41,159 bases of DNA from Streptomyces mashuensis (GCF_014654785.1 NZ_BNBD01000026.1:1-41159); one strand, 5' to 3'; positions 7,567 through 15,969 are shown, counted from the first letter of the stretch. Numbers and translations: made by a program. The notes: generated from the sequence alone by a model not told the origin.

Positions 7567-8937
7567 GTGGCGCGGCGTCCCAGGCAGCTCAACCCCTACC
7601 GCAGCTGGGCCGAGTTCATGGGCCGGGAGCTGTTCGAGTGGCGCACGTTCCGGGGCCTGTCCCAGCAGGGCTTAGCCGACCGCGTCCACTGCGACCGATC
7701 GCTGATCTCCCACGCCGAATCGGGTAAGCACCTGCTGTCGGAGGAACTGACGGCAGCGTGCGACACCGCCCTGGGAACCGGTGGAGCACTCTCGCGCCTT
7801 CGGCCGTGGGCGGCCGGCCAATGCCCGCTCCCACCCACCACCACGAGCTCTCTCGGCGACGGCGCTTCGGCAGATCCCGCGGCGGGAGAGGAGGGAGAAG
7901 ACGACATGAAACGACGCACCATCATCCGGGCCGCGCTCGGCGCGAGCGCCGTCCTGTCCCCGCCGGTTCTCGAACTCCTCGCCGGCCAGCAGGCCAGGGC
8001 CGAATCCGCTCTGGCCACCGCAGCCGGCCGCGACGCCGTGATCGGCCAGTGGGAGGAGACCGCCTGGCGCTATGGCTGCGGCTACGGCGGACGCGCCCCC
8101 ATCGCCCTCCTGCACGACGCCCTCCTCGACGTCGAGGACGTCAACCGGCTCCTCGGGCAGCAACTCGACACCGGCGAGCGCCGGCGGGTCCTGCGGATCT
8201 CCGCACAGCTGTCGGGCATCGTCGCCCTGGTCCTCGGCGACATGGGCCACCCCCGCGACGCCCACCGCTGGTATGCCAACGCCTCCGCCGCCGCCCAGGC
8301 CAGCGGCGACACCGCGGTGCACGCCTGGGTGACCGCCCGGGAAGCGATGGTGCCCCTCAACTGGGGCCAGCCCGCCGCAGCCCTCCGCCTCGCCGACCGC
8401 GCCCGCACCCTGGCCGGCGACGCCATCTCACCCGCTCACGCGCTCGCGGCCGCAGCCCAGGCCCGCGCTCACGCGGCCCTCGGGCACGCCGCCGAAGCCC
8501 GCAAGGCGATAGCCGACGCCGAACGCGCACGCGAGAGCCTGCGCGACACCGACGCCTCGGGCACCTGGTACGGCTACCCCCTCCAGCAGCACCTCGTCCA
8601 CGCCAGCCGCACCTACACCGGCATCGGCGACACCGGCCCCGCCACCCACATGCAAACCGAAGCCCTCCGGCTCATCAGCCCCACCTCGGTGATGTCCCCC
8701 GCACTGATCCACTTCGACGAAGCCCTGTGCACGGCCACCAAGGGCGACCACGACAGCGCCTGCACCCAGGCAGTCCACATCATCACCGCCCTCCCACCCG
8801 CCTACCGCACCGGCCTCATCGCCCGCCGGGGCCAGGAACTCACCGGCACCCTCCCCCGCGGAGCCCGGCAACTACCCGCCGCACGCGAACTGCGCGAAGC
8901 CCTGGCAGCCACACCGTCCACCCAGCTGCCGGCCTGA
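7567..8937 (+). CDS. XRE-type HTH regulator with TPR-like C-terminal region
   Basis: 456 residues. An N-terminal XRE-like HTH lies at about 18-70 (FRGLSQQGLADRV..DRSLISHAESG). A Pro/Asp linker follows, then a hydrophobic stretch (TIIRAALGASAVLSP) and Ala-rich helical repeats that look like TPRs. Such HTH-TPR proteins are common in Streptomyces and often sense small signals or peptides. GTG 7567 is preferred over ATG 7552 because GAGGGGG (7554-7560) is placed correctly for it. The gene diverges from the 7342-3459 minus genes, which makes it their natural candidate regulator. An inverted repeat AACACCC...GGGTGTT (7442-7466) in the shared upstream region could be its site. Confidence 0.75.
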   Translation: MARRPRQLNPYRSWAEFMGRELFEWRTFRGLSQQGLADRVHCDRSLISHAESGKHLLSEELTAACDTALGTGGALSRLRPWAAGQCPLPPTTTSSLGDGASADPAAGEEGEDDMKRRTIIRAALGASAVLSPPVLELLAGQQARAESALATAAGRDAVIGQWEETAWRYGCGYGGRAPIALLHDALLDVEDVNRLLGQQLDTGERRRVLRISAQLSGIVALVLGDMGHPRDAHRWYANASAAAQASGDTAVHAWVTAREAMVPLNWGQPAAALRLADRARTLAGDAISPAHALAAAAQARAHAALGHAAEARKAIADAERARESLRDTDASGTWYGYPLQQHLVHASRTYTGIGDTGPATHMQTEALRLISPTSVMSPALIHFDEALCTATKGDHDSACTQAVHIITALPPAYRTGLIARRGQELTGTLPRGARQLPAARELREALAATPSTQLPA

Positions 8938-9017
8938 CCACCCTCACGGCAAAGACGGCTCCTACCGTTCCCCTGCCCCGATGCCTCCACTGGGCGCACC
9001 ATGGAGGGGTGGCTTCC

Positions 9018-9836
9018 TTGGACGATGCGGGGCTGGGCCGGGCGCTTGAGCCGGTAGGCCGCGCCGAGGCGGAACGGCTGACCGAGCAGTTGCGCGAGGT
9101 GATCGGTGAGGCACGGCGGGTTGCCGTGGCCCTGGCCCAGCGGGTACGGGCCGCGCACCGGGCGCAGGTGTGGGTGGCACTGGGGTATTCCGGGTGGGGC
9201 GAGTACGCACAGGCGGAGTTCGGGGTGAGCAGGGCGCAGGCATACCGGCTGATCGACATCGCCGAGTCGGCCGGGGTGCTGGAGCGGGCGATCGGCGCCG
9301 CCGGCGTGCTGGCGGTGTCTCCCGCGGGAGACACCGAGCCGGTCGCCGGGGTGGAAGGTTGGGGGTTGTCGCAGCGGGCGCTGCGCGAGGTCCACGGCCG
9401 GCTCGACGAGCTCGGTCGTACCGTCACCGAACAGCTCACCGCGGCCGGCAAGACCGGCCAGCTGGATGGTCCGGCCGTCCGGGAGATCGTGCACCGGTGC
9501 GTGGACGAACTGCGCCGACCGCTCCCTACTGCCGGCGCCCCCGCCGGCGATCGCGATGTGATCGGCGCCATGGAGCGCGCGCTCACTGACTTCCAGCGGG
9601 ATCCCTCGAACACGGGGGCGGGGCGGCGCCTGGTGGACACGATGGCCGAGGCTGGCGGCTGTCTGGGTCGTATCGCCCTCGAACTCGCCCCGGCCTACCT
9701 GTCCGAGCAGGAAGCCTCCGAGGCAGTCCTGGCCCGGTACGCCGAGGACATCGGCTGCACCGTCGAAACCGTCCTCGCCGCCCGGCGCTACGCCCTCACC
9801 GGCGACCGCCGCGCCCTGGAAGGCACCTGGCTCTGA
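9018..9836 (+). CDS. HTH protein of unknown role
   Basis: About 272 residues. The segment GYSGWGEYAQAEFGVSRAQAYRLIDIAE has the pattern of a DNA-binding HTH; the following region is helical and the end reads TVETVLAARRYALTGDRRALEGTWL. It resembles ParB-like or Kfr-like accessory DNA-binding proteins only in outline, so no family is claimed. The start is uncertain: GGAGGGG at 9003-9009 fits TTG 9018 best (8-base gap), but GTG 9009 is in frame just upstream. It lies 80 bases after the HTH-TPR regulator on the same strand and is followed by a copied gene end and terminator at 9880-9991. Confidence 0.6.
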   Translation: MDDAGLGRALEPVGRAEAERLTEQLREVIGEARRVAVALAQRVRAAHRAQVWVALGYSGWGEYAQAEFGVSRAQAYRLIDIAESAGVLERAIGAAGVLAVSPAGDTEPVAGVEGWGLSQRALREVHGRLDELGRTVTEQLTAAGKTGQLDGPAVREIVHRCVDELRRPLPTAGAPAGDRDVIGAMERALTDFQRDPSNTGAGRRLVDTMAEAGGCLGRIALELAPAYLSEQEASEAVLARYAEDIGCTVETVLAARRYALTGDRRALEGTWL

Positions 9837-9879
9837 CCAGTCCGGGCACCGCAGGCCAGCGCATTGCGCGGGGGCCCAG

Positions 9880-9991
9880 TACGGCCGGGAACCTGTGAAC
9901 AGGATGGTGCAGCTGGGCCTGCTGGACCGCTGACGACGGGGGTGAAGGGCCCGCACCCCCGCCAGGGTGCAGGCCCTTGGCTGTGCTACCG
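9880..9991 (+). pseudogene. Duplicated 3' end of the 47-aa gene with its terminator
   Basis: The stretch reads VNRMVQLGLLDR-stop in one frame, nearly identical to the end of the 3239-3382 gene. It is followed by a hairpin (AAGGGCC.GCACCC, 9945-9958, with GGGTGC.GGCCCTT, 9965-9978) and GTGCTACCGGCC, matching 3428-3439. No start codon or upstream part is kept, so it is a remnant. The hairpin probably still ends transcription of the HTH gene. Confidence 0.65.
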
Positions 9992-10300
9992 GCCAGCCGG
10001 CAGTCGGCGGGGCGGCAACTCCGGGGCGATCGCGTCCAGCAGCTGCCGCACCGGCACCAGGCCGTCCTGCGTCCCCCCGTACTCCAGGAACTCCGCGGCC
10101 TGGGCGAGCATCCCGCCCAGTCGGCTACCGGTCGGGGCCTGCCGCACCGCCGACCGCAGGAACGGCGCGGTGAGATCCCCCCTCGCCACGTCCTCGGCGA
10201 ACTGCCGCTCGTGCGGTGTCGGCACCCACCGGCCGGCGGTGTACTCCTGGGCCATGTACTCGGCAAACAGCGCCACCCCGGCGCACGACTGGTCGTCCAT
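9986..10300 (-). CDS. Hypothetical protein (104 aa)
   Basis: It begins MDDQSCAGVALFAEYMAQEYTAG and is predicted soluble and helical. The Shine-Dalgarno is weak (AGCAGG). It lies convergent to the HTH gene, with the copied terminator between them. No family recognised, although codon bias favours a real gene. Its C-terminal codons lie in the duplicated segment also found near 3428, so its end may have been shaped by that duplication. Confidence 0.5.
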   Translation of the reverse strand: MDDQSCAGVALFAEYMAQEYTAGRWVPTPHERQFAEDVARGDLTAPFLRSAVRQAPTGSRLGGMLAQAAEFLEYGGTQDGLVPVRQLLDAIAPELPPRRLPAGR

Positions 10301-10582
10301 GCCTGCTCAACGAGTCCGGGGCGGTTCCGGATACCCCGCACATCGCACACAGCGCCGCGGCTCACAGCCGCCTCACAAGCCGGCTTGTCTGTCTACTCGC
10401 CTGGGGGAACGGCCTGTGAATCTCACAGGCTCGAAGCCAGCCCACGAAGGTGCTGGCGGCAACGAGAACCGGCGCCGGAGGGTGGCCCGGCGCGGCGAGA
10501 GGTCACGACCGGGCCCGCAACATGGCCCCGCTGGGGCTGCATTGCGGGGCCCGGCCCGGCCAGGCGTTTCCAATGGAAACGG
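10301..10582. other. Intergenic region downstream of parA
   Basis: No gene is supported. It contains the palindrome CCTGTGA-ATC-TCACAGG (10413-10429), a possible operator for the minus-strand 104-aa gene, and ends with the first parS-like site. GC-rich inverted tracts around 10530-10560 may end parA transcription. Confidence 0.4.
10566..10580. promoter_or_regulatory. parS-like site 1
   Basis: GTTTCCAATGGAAAC, a perfect 7+1+7 palindrome just beyond the stop codon of parA. One of five near-identical copies, all within the parAB region. Confidence 0.75.
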
Positions 10583-11476
10583 TCAGGCTGCCAGCTCGGT
10601 GAAGCCCAGGTGCGTCATCACCTTGCGGTAGTCCACGGACGGGTTGCTGTTCGGGAGAAGGACTGGCAGGGGGCACTCGTCCTCGTACAGCTTCTTCGCG
10701 TCGGCCGAGTACCGGATGTAGGGAAGAAGAATGGAGCCGTACAGGGCTTCGGCTTGCTGGGCGGCGCGGCGGGCGGCAGCTTCCTTGTAGGTCCTGGTCG
10801 GCGTTCCGGTGAGGAGCATGTGGTTCAGGGTGGGGCGGCCAGGGACGGAGCGGCGGTTTCGGTTCTTGTCCCGTACGCGCTCCAGCTCCTCGATGAGCCC
10901 CTGCACCAGGCGGACATCCTTCGGGTCGGCCTTGATCGAGGGGATCACGAAGTCGTCCTCGTCCATCATGCGCAGGACGGAGTAGGGCATCCTGCCGTAG
11001 CTCGCAGGAAAGTCCATGTGGAACACCGTGTCGTCGCCCTCGTAGGCGTGCAGAATCTCGGCGAACCAGTCGTTGCGGTCCGGGTCCTCCGCGATGGCGG
11101 TGTCCGCGCCGGCCATCGCCGGGCTGCTGGGCACGACCCGGAGGTTCGGGATGAAGGCGAACGCGTCGTCGTCGTAGCCCTCACCAATGCGGTAGCGAGC
11201 GGGCAAGGCGACCTCGTCCAGCGTGGCGGTGCCATAGATCAGGTCGAGGGAGGTCTTCTTGCCCTTGAGCGCGGTCTTGTCGTAGCCGAGGACGAGCGAG
11301 GACGACATGTTGCTGTCCAGGTCGAAGACGACGCTGCGATACCCGCGTAGGGCCGCGATGACGGCCATGGACGTCACGCTGGTGGTCTTCGTAGAGCCGC
11401 CGCACTCAATCACGTACGACCAGATAAGAGGCCAGTTACGACCCTTGGGACGGAAGCGGCGGTTGAGGCCGGTCAT
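10583..11476 (-). CDS. parA: ParA-family partition ATPase
   Basis: 297 residues, with a Walker-type ATPase core near the N-terminus: ECGGSTKTTS (K30 is the P-loop Lys), VVFDLDSN for the A' motif, and FHMDFPAS for Walker B. The signature Lys that opens a ParA motif (KGGxxKT) is replaced by Cys (CGGSTKT), which is unusual. It starts at ATG 11476, overlapping the parB stop as ATGA, with GGAGGG 7 bases ahead. ParA ATPases bind DNA non-specifically when bound to ATP and pull ParB-parS complexes, giving stable inheritance. The neighbouring ParB and five parS-like sites support this role. Confidence 0.88.
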   Translation of the reverse strand: MTGLNRRFRPKGRNWPLIWSYVIECGGSTKTTSVTSMAVIAALRGYRSVVFDLDSNMSSSLVLGYDKTALKGKKTSLDLIYGTATLDEVALPARYRIGEGYDDDAFAFIPNLRVVPSSPAMAGADTAIAEDPDRNDWFAEILHAYEGDDTVFHMDFPASYGRMPYSVLRMMDEDDFVIPSIKADPKDVRLVQGLIEELERVRDKNRNRRSVPGRPTLNHMLLTGTPTRTYKEAAARRAAQQAEALYGSILLPYIRYSADAKKLYEDECPLPVLLPNSNPSVDYRKVMTHLGFTELAA

Positions 11477-12882
11477 CGGGTCCCTCCTGCGGTGACCATG
11501 CCGAGCTCCTTCTGTTCCCACTCGGTCTGCGGTTCGTACTCCGCGTGCTCCTGGAGGACACGGACATGGTGGATCTCGCGGCTGCTCCAGGACTGGCGGC
11601 GCGCTGCGGTGCGGAGCTCGGCGGCGGCTAGGCCGCATGCGAAGGCGGCGAGACGTTGCAGGGCGCTGTCACGAGACGTCTGCACGGCGTTGAAGTAGGC
11701 CGAGGCGTCGGCAGCTTCTTCGAGACCGTGGCGGTTGGTTTCGCGCAGCCAGGTAAAGGCGCGCTGCTGGGCGGCGGACTGCTGCTGCGGTGCGAGTACG
11801 GTCGCGGTGAGCACGCCGAGGATCAGCTCGTGGTTCGCAGGGTCGGACGGGTCCACCGTCTCGACAAGACGACGGCAAGCGGCGTCCCGGGCCGCTGCGG
11901 CGGTGCGACGGTCGGAGTCGCCGTTCCTCGGCTTGTCCTGCTTCGGCTTGCGCTGGGCAGGCGGGCGCCCCGCAGCGTTTCCATCGGAAACGGCCTTGCC
12001 CTCGGGCGCCGCCGCACCGTCACTCTGGTCGGTGGCGTTTCCAGTGGAAACGGCCTTTTCGTGCGCCAGCGGTAGGGGGCCGGCGGCCGAATCTCCGCTC
12101 GGGGCGTTTCCAGTGGAAACGGTGGTGTCGTCGTCCGGGGCATCTTCGGCGTGGCGCTGGCGGGCCAGGATCTGTGCGTGGGCCTCCGCGGGGCGCGTTC
12201 CGCCGAGCACAAGGCTGAGGTAGTCCCGCTGATCCTCGCTGTCCAGCTCCTGGGCCTTCTCGGCCGAGCTGACCTTGAGCATGCCGTCTCGCAGCGCCTG
12301 CTGCACCTCGGGGTGAAGTTCGAGCAGCCGGACCCGCTTCCAGACGGTGCCCTTGGAAAGGGCACCGTCTGCGGTCTCTCCGACCTTCTCGGCGATCTGC
12401 TGGTAGGAGAGGCCGGCCTCGCGGAGCGCCTGGTAGTGCTCGGCCTCCTCAAGCGGGCTGAGCTGGGCGCGCCGCAGGTTTTCGATCAGGGTGATGAGGC
12501 GGGCGTCCTTCACCCTGTCGTCTCGCAGCACGCTGGGGATGGTCTCCCAGCCCAGATGCTGGATGGCGCGCCAGCGGTGCTCGCCGAAGAGGATCACGTT
12601 CGGTGCAGTGATCTGGTCGGCGGTCTCCGGGTAGGTCTTGAGCCAGACCTCGGCACGGATGTGAGCGATGTTCTGTAGGAGGCCCACTTCGCTGATGGTG
12701 GCGGCGAGCTCAGGTACCCCCCTCATCTCCCTCCGGTTGAAGGGGTTGGGGCACAGGCTTGCAGGGTCCAGGTCCAGGGTGTCGCCGCTGCGGTCCTTGT
12801 CGGCATAGAAGGACGCTTCAGGGGTCACCTGGGGATTGGAGTGGGTGCTTTTACGCTTGGGCCGCGGGAGCGCGCCTGCCAT
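11473..12882 (-). CDS. parB: ParB-family centromere-binding protein
   Basis: 469 residues. The N-terminal nuclease/CTP-binding-like domain has LCPNPFNRR and GEHRWRA, matching the GERRxRA box used for CTP in ParB proteins. Next is ENLRRAQLSPLEEAEHYQAL and an HTH (LSYQQIAEKVGETADGALSKGTVWKRV). A Pro/Ala/Asp-rich linker carries three VS(T/D)GNA repeats, followed by a helical C-terminal region. The DNA for those three repeats is itself the parS-like palindrome. ATG 12882 is chosen for GGAGA upstream and because the sequence before it is low complexity. It is the first gene of the parBA operon. Confidence 0.9.
   Translation of the reverse strand: MAGALPRPKRKSTHSNPQVTPEASFYADKDRSGDTLDLDPASLCPNPFNRREMRGVPELAATISEVGLLQNIAHIRAEVWLKTYPETADQITAPNVILFGEHRWRAIQHLGWETIPSVLRDDRVKDARLITLIENLRRAQLSPLEEAEHYQALREAGLSYQQIAEKVGETADGALSKGTVWKRVRLLELHPEVQQALRDGMLKVSSAEKAQELDSEDQRDYLSLVLGGTRPAEAHAQILARQRHAEDAPDDDTTVSTGNAPSGDSAAGPLPLAHEKAVSTGNATDQSDGAAAPEGKAVSDGNAAGRPPAQRKPKQDKPRNGDSDRRTAAAARDAACRRLVETVDPSDPANHELILGVLTATVLAPQQQSAAQQRAFTWLRETNRHGLEEAADASAYFNAVQTSRDSALQRLAAFACGLAAAELRTAARRQSWSSREIHHVRVLQEHAEYEPQTEWEQKELGMVTAGGTR
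11977..11991. promoter_or_regulatory. parS-like site 2 (inside parB)
   Basis: GTTTCCATCGGAAAC, one mismatch in the palindrome. On the minus strand it is read in frame within AVSDGNA of ParB. Confidence 0.65.
12037..12051. promoter_or_regulatory. parS-like site 3 (inside parB)
   Basis: GTTTCCAGTGGAAAC, perfect palindrome; read as AVSTGNA in ParB. 60 bases from site 2. Confidence 0.72.
12106..12120. promoter_or_regulatory. parS-like site 4 (inside parB)
   Basis: GTTTCCAGTGGAAAC, perfect palindrome; read as TVSTGNA in ParB. 69 bases from site 3, keeping the same reading frame. Confidence 0.72.
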
Positions 12883-12925
12883 CGGTTCTCCAGCACTGGG
12901 ATCAGAAGTACGGCCCGAGATTAGC

Positions 12926-12940
12926 GTTTCCATTGGAAAC
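12926..12940. promoter_or_regulatory. parS-like site 5 (upstream of parB)
   Basis: GTTTCCATTGGAAAC, perfect palindrome 44 bases upstream of the parB start, where ParB binding could also repress the operon. Confidence 0.75.
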
Positions 12941-13118
12941 GGTGCGCCCCGGTGCCGTCGAAACGTCCGGCGCCACGTCGGCTGCTCGCCCAGCGGTGCC
13001 TCGGATGCCGCATGGGTGCGGGGGATGGTGCCCATCGGGTCGTGGAGCTCAGTCTCGTATGGCCAGCCGGCCGCCCATGTCACACGGTGTCGTCATGAGG
13101 GGGCCGGGGCACCACCAC

Positions 13119-13159
13119 GAAGGAGTGCCTGCCCCCGAGGAGAGGGCAGGCACTCCTTC
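13119..13159. terminator. Strong hairpin between parB region and the ATP-binding gene
   Basis: A perfect 16-base stem (13119-13134 with 13144-13159) and 9-base loop. It lies 96 bases past the end of the minus-strand ATP-binding gene and before parB's upstream region, so it separates the two minus-strand units. Confidence 0.8.
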
Positions 13160-13254
13160 CGTTCGTCAGGCTTTTGGCAGGCTCAGCCACGACGCGATGG
13201 CCGCGGCGATGGGCGCTCCGGTGGCACGGGCAGGGCGGCCCCGGAAGGTCGGCA

Positions 13255-14142
13255 TCAGCACAGCGGGCAGGTGCTGGCGGGGTGCGGCGCCTGGCCGAGG
13301 CTGAGCAGTAGGGCGTGGCACTGGCGGGCGAGCATCTGCGCATCGTCCAGCGCCGGCGGTGCGGTGTCCTGGTGCTCCAGCGCGTACCGGATGCTCCTGA
13401 TGCGCATCTCGGCGGCGGAGGGGCCGCGGCCGCGCCGCTGCTGCTGGGCCATCGCGTCGGCGTGCGGCAGGAGCTGGCGGAGGTGTTTGACCATCAGGGC
13501 CCACCAGTCGCGCAGCAGCTCGGCGGCGTCTTCGACGCCGTAGCCGAACACCTCGCAGGTCAGTAGGTGGATGCCTGCCGCGTCGTCCTCGATGTCGGCC
13601 AGCCGGCCTGCCGTGCCGCCGGGGTGGCGGAGAAGCAGGGCCCATACGCGGGTTTTGCCGCGGCGGGTGGTGTGGGAGCCGGAGTCGTTGGCGGTGGCCG
13701 CGATGAGGGCCAAGCCGCGGCCATACTCGTCGTCGGGTGCAGCCCGGAGCGGGACGATCGGCCCGCGGGGACGACCGCGGTCGGTGACGCCCAGCCTGAT
13801 TGCCTGGGAGTCGGCGGCGACAGCGACGACGACCGTGCGGCCCCCGCCGTGGAGGACAGCGTTCGTGACCATCTCGCTGACGATGAGCTCGGCGTCCTCG
13901 GCCCGCTCGGTGATCCCCCAGTCCCGGAGGGCCTCGCGGACGCGTCGCCGTGCCAGGCACGGCGTCATCGTGCTGGTCCTGCGCAGGCACCACCGGCGCT
14001 GCCGCAGGGGCGGCGGGCACCCGGCCGGCGGCTCGGTGCTGGGGGGCAGGTGCCGCGGCTGCGGCGGCGCGGGCCGTGAGGGGGGCAGGCCCTGGGGCGG
14101 CACCGGGTACAGCGCGGATCTGACAGGCCTGATGGTGGTCAT
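13255..14142 (-). CDS. ATP-binding (GHKL, anti-sigma-like) regulatory protein
   Basis: 295 residues. After a Pro-rich N-terminus (residues 1-60), ELIVSEMVTNAVLHG (86-99) is the N-box with E90 and N94, and DDEYGRGLALI gives the G-box, as in the single-domain HATPase proteins of Streptomyces (RsbW/SpoIIAB-like). A second half of about 130 residues (WWALMVKHLRQLLPHAD...) is helical and unassigned. These proteins usually act as anti-sigma kinases or bind partner regulators. ATG 14142 has AGGAAG close upstream. It follows the 63-aa gene by 74 bases and diverges from the HTH regulator at 14629; such ATPase/small protein/HTH groupings are common in Streptomyces development loci, though the members here differ from WhiJ/DUF397 sets. 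Confidence 0.75.
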   Translation of the reverse strand: MTTIRPVRSALYPVPPQGLPPSRPAPPQPRHLPPSTEPPAGCPPPLRQRRWCLRRTSTMTPCLARRRVREALRDWGITERAEDAELIVSEMVTNAVLHGGGRTVVVAVAADSQAIRLGVTDRGRPRGPIVPLRAAPDDEYGRGLALIAATANDSGSHTTRRGKTRVWALLLRHPGGTAGRLADIEDDAAGIHLLTCEVFGYGVEDAAELLRDWWALMVKHLRQLLPHADAMAQQQRRGRGPSAAEMRIRSIRYALEHQDTAPPALDDAQMLARQCHALLLSLGQAPHPASTCPLC

Positions 14143-14216
14143 GGCGGCTTCCTGGGTCATGGACGGTGCACGGGCCGACGGGGGGCGCGCGGGACGCGCT
14201 TCCGTGGGGCGGTGGG

Positions 14217-14408
14217 TCAGGCGTCGCCGGCCGCGCGGCGCTTCCCACGGGTGCGGATCACCTTCAGCTGCTTGGGGTCCCGGGCGGGCCACTCGGCGCG
14301 GCCGGGCGCGCGCAGCCACAGGACGCCCTGGCGGATGTCGGTGACGACGGCGCGGGTGCGGCCCTCCATCACCTCGTCACCAACGGACGGTCTTCCGTTC
14401 GCGGTCAT
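14217..14408 (-). CDS. Small conserved-looking protein (63 aa)
   Basis: It begins MTANGRPSVGDEVMEGRTRAV, reads VVTDIRQGVLWLRAPG in the middle and has a basic end (RTRGKRRAAGDA). The sequence resembles small beta-rich domains that bind nucleic acid or partners, but no family is assigned. GGAAGG precedes ATG 14408 by 7 bases. First gene of the minus unit with the ATP-binding protein, and divergent from the HTH regulator. Confidence 0.6.
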   Translation of the reverse strand: MTANGRPSVGDEVMEGRTRAVVTDIRQGVLWLRAPGRAEWPARDPKQLKVIRTRGKRRAAGDA

Positions 14409-14547
14409 GAGATCGCCTTCCGCTCGGCCCCGTGTGCACGGTCTCGTCGTCTCTGGGTGCCCGGCCCGCCCGCCTCGGGGTCCGGGGGCGCTGGGCGGGC
14501 CGGGGCGTCGGCCGTGCGGGGAGAGATCACCGAACGGCCGTAATTAC

Positions 14548-14599
14548 TCAACCTCGGCGCGCGCCGGCGGGTAAGGGAGGAGAGTAGACCGAGGGTTGA
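14548..14599. promoter_or_regulatory. Inverted repeat upstream of the HTH regulator
   Basis: TCAACCTCGG (14548-14557) and CCGAGGGTTGA (14589-14599) are near-exact inverted copies, with one extra base in the second. They sit in the divergent intergenic region next to AT-rich TAATTA, and could be an autoregulatory operator for the 14629 regulator. Confidence 0.4.
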
Positions 14600-14628
14600 A
14601 CTGGGTGAACGCAGTGGGGAGTTCGCTG

Positions 14629-15969
14629 ATGGCACGTCGACCGCGGACACCGAACACCGCCCTCGCGGGCTTGATGCAGTCGGGAGGAATCGGAAACGCG
14701 CAGCTGGCCCGCCGGGTGAACGCCGCCGGCCGCGAGCTGGGGGTCACCCTGCACTACGACAAGAGCACCGTCTCGCATTGGGTCGCCGGGTCCGTGCCCA
14801 GGGCCAAGGCGCGGCCTGCGGTCGCCGAGGCGCTCTCGCGGCTGCTCGGCCGCCCCGTAACGTGCGCGGAGATCGGCTGGGCTGATGCGCCCGAGCCGGC
14901 CGAGGCGCGCGATGCGGTGGCGGGAGTGATTGATCTGAGCCGGGCGGACATGGACCCCTCGCGACGCGGGGTGCTGAAGGCCGGGATGTACGCGGCGGCG
15001 CTGGTGGTGCCGCGGTTCGAGGACGTGGCCGGCCGGACGGAGGTCGCGCGGGCGGGGCGTACGGTGCACATCGGCCGGTCCGACGTGGAGACCGTGCGCA
15101 CCATGACGGAGAAGGTTGCCGACATCCTTGATCAGGTCGGCGCCGGGCACGCCCGCCCCATGGCCGCCGCGTTCCTGGTCAACACCGCAGGCCCCTACCT
15201 GCGCGCGAGCGGCACCGAGGAGGTCACCCGCCAGATGCGGGCGGCCGTCGCCGACTTCGTGTACCTCACGGGGTGGATGGCCATGTACGAGAACCAGCAG
15301 GGCCTGGGCCAGCGCTACTACCTACGGGCCCTCGAACTGGCCGGCGCCGCTGAGGACCACGTCACCTACTGCCGGACCCTGCGCGGAATGAGCCTGCAAG
15401 CCTCACACCTCGGATACGGGGAAAGGGCCCTGGAGCTGGCGGACGCGGCGGCCGAGGCGGCCCCGGTGGCCGGCCCGCGCCTGGTGGCGTTCCTGCGGGG
15501 CCAGCAGGCTGCCGCCGCCGCGATGACCGGCGATCGGCGCACTGCCGCCGTCCGGCTGGGTGAGGCCGAGGCGGCCCTCTCGCGCGCCGACGACCGGCGG
15601 GACGCGGTGGGCGGCTACGACACCGCGGCGCTGCTCTTCCACGAGGCACACGTGCGCTGGCACCTCGGCGATCAAGCCCGATCCATCACCGCCCTGCGCT
15701 GCTCGAACGCCGCCCGCAGCCCGCTGGAGCGGCAAGGCCGGCTGCACTGCCTCGGCGTGATCGCCGAGCGGCAGTTCCGGATGCGGCACATAGAGGCGGC
15801 CTGCGCGACCTGGAACGAATTCCTCGATCACCACGTCACGCTCTCCTCGGCACGCGGCGACGAGCATCTAAGGACGATGCTCAAGGCCCTGCCTGCGTGC
15901 CGCGACGTCGCCGGCGTACGGGAGCTGGAGGAGCGGGCCCGGCACGTCGCCACGCTCAAAGCGGCCTGA
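14629..15969 (+). CDS. HTH regulator with TPR-like region (NsdA-like layout)
   Basis: 446 residues. The N-terminal part (about 10-75) contains LARRVNAAGRELGVTLHYDKSTVSHWVAGSVP, an HTH-like segment seen in Streptomyces regulators with C-terminal tetratricopeptide repeats. Repeats such as QRYYLRALELAGAAEDHVTYCRTL and RALELADAAAEAAP are TPR-like. ATG 14629 has GGGGAG 7 bases upstream; an in-frame TTG at 14596 is less likely. It diverges from the 63-aa/ATP-binding gene pair, a layout suggesting joint control. NsdA-type proteins influence differentiation and antibiotic production, but the link here is by layout only. Confidence 0.72.
   Translation: MARRPRTPNTALAGLMQSGGIGNAQLARRVNAAGRELGVTLHYDKSTVSHWVAGSVPRAKARPAVAEALSRLLGRPVTCAEIGWADAPEPAEARDAVAGVIDLSRADMDPSRRGVLKAGMYAAALVVPRFEDVAGRTEVARAGRTVHIGRSDVETVRTMTEKVADILDQVGAGHARPMAAAFLVNTAGPYLRASGTEEVTRQMRAAVADFVYLTGWMAMYENQQGLGQRYYLRALELAGAAEDHVTYCRTLRGMSLQASHLGYGERALELADAAAEAAPVAGPRLVAFLRGQQAAAAAMTGDRRTAAVRLGEAEAALSRADDRRDAVGGYDTAALLFHEAHVRWHLGDQARSITALRCSNAARSPLERQGRLHCLGVIAERQFRMRHIEAACATWNEFLDHHVTLSSARGDEHLRTMLKALPACRDVAGVRELEERARHVATLKAA

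Noticed and set aside
7758..9008. A long plus-strand open frame overlapping the HTH-TPR regulator
   Set aside because: It is an Arg/Pro/His-rich antiphase frame of the regulator. Only its last part (from 9018) has coding character, and that part is listed separately.
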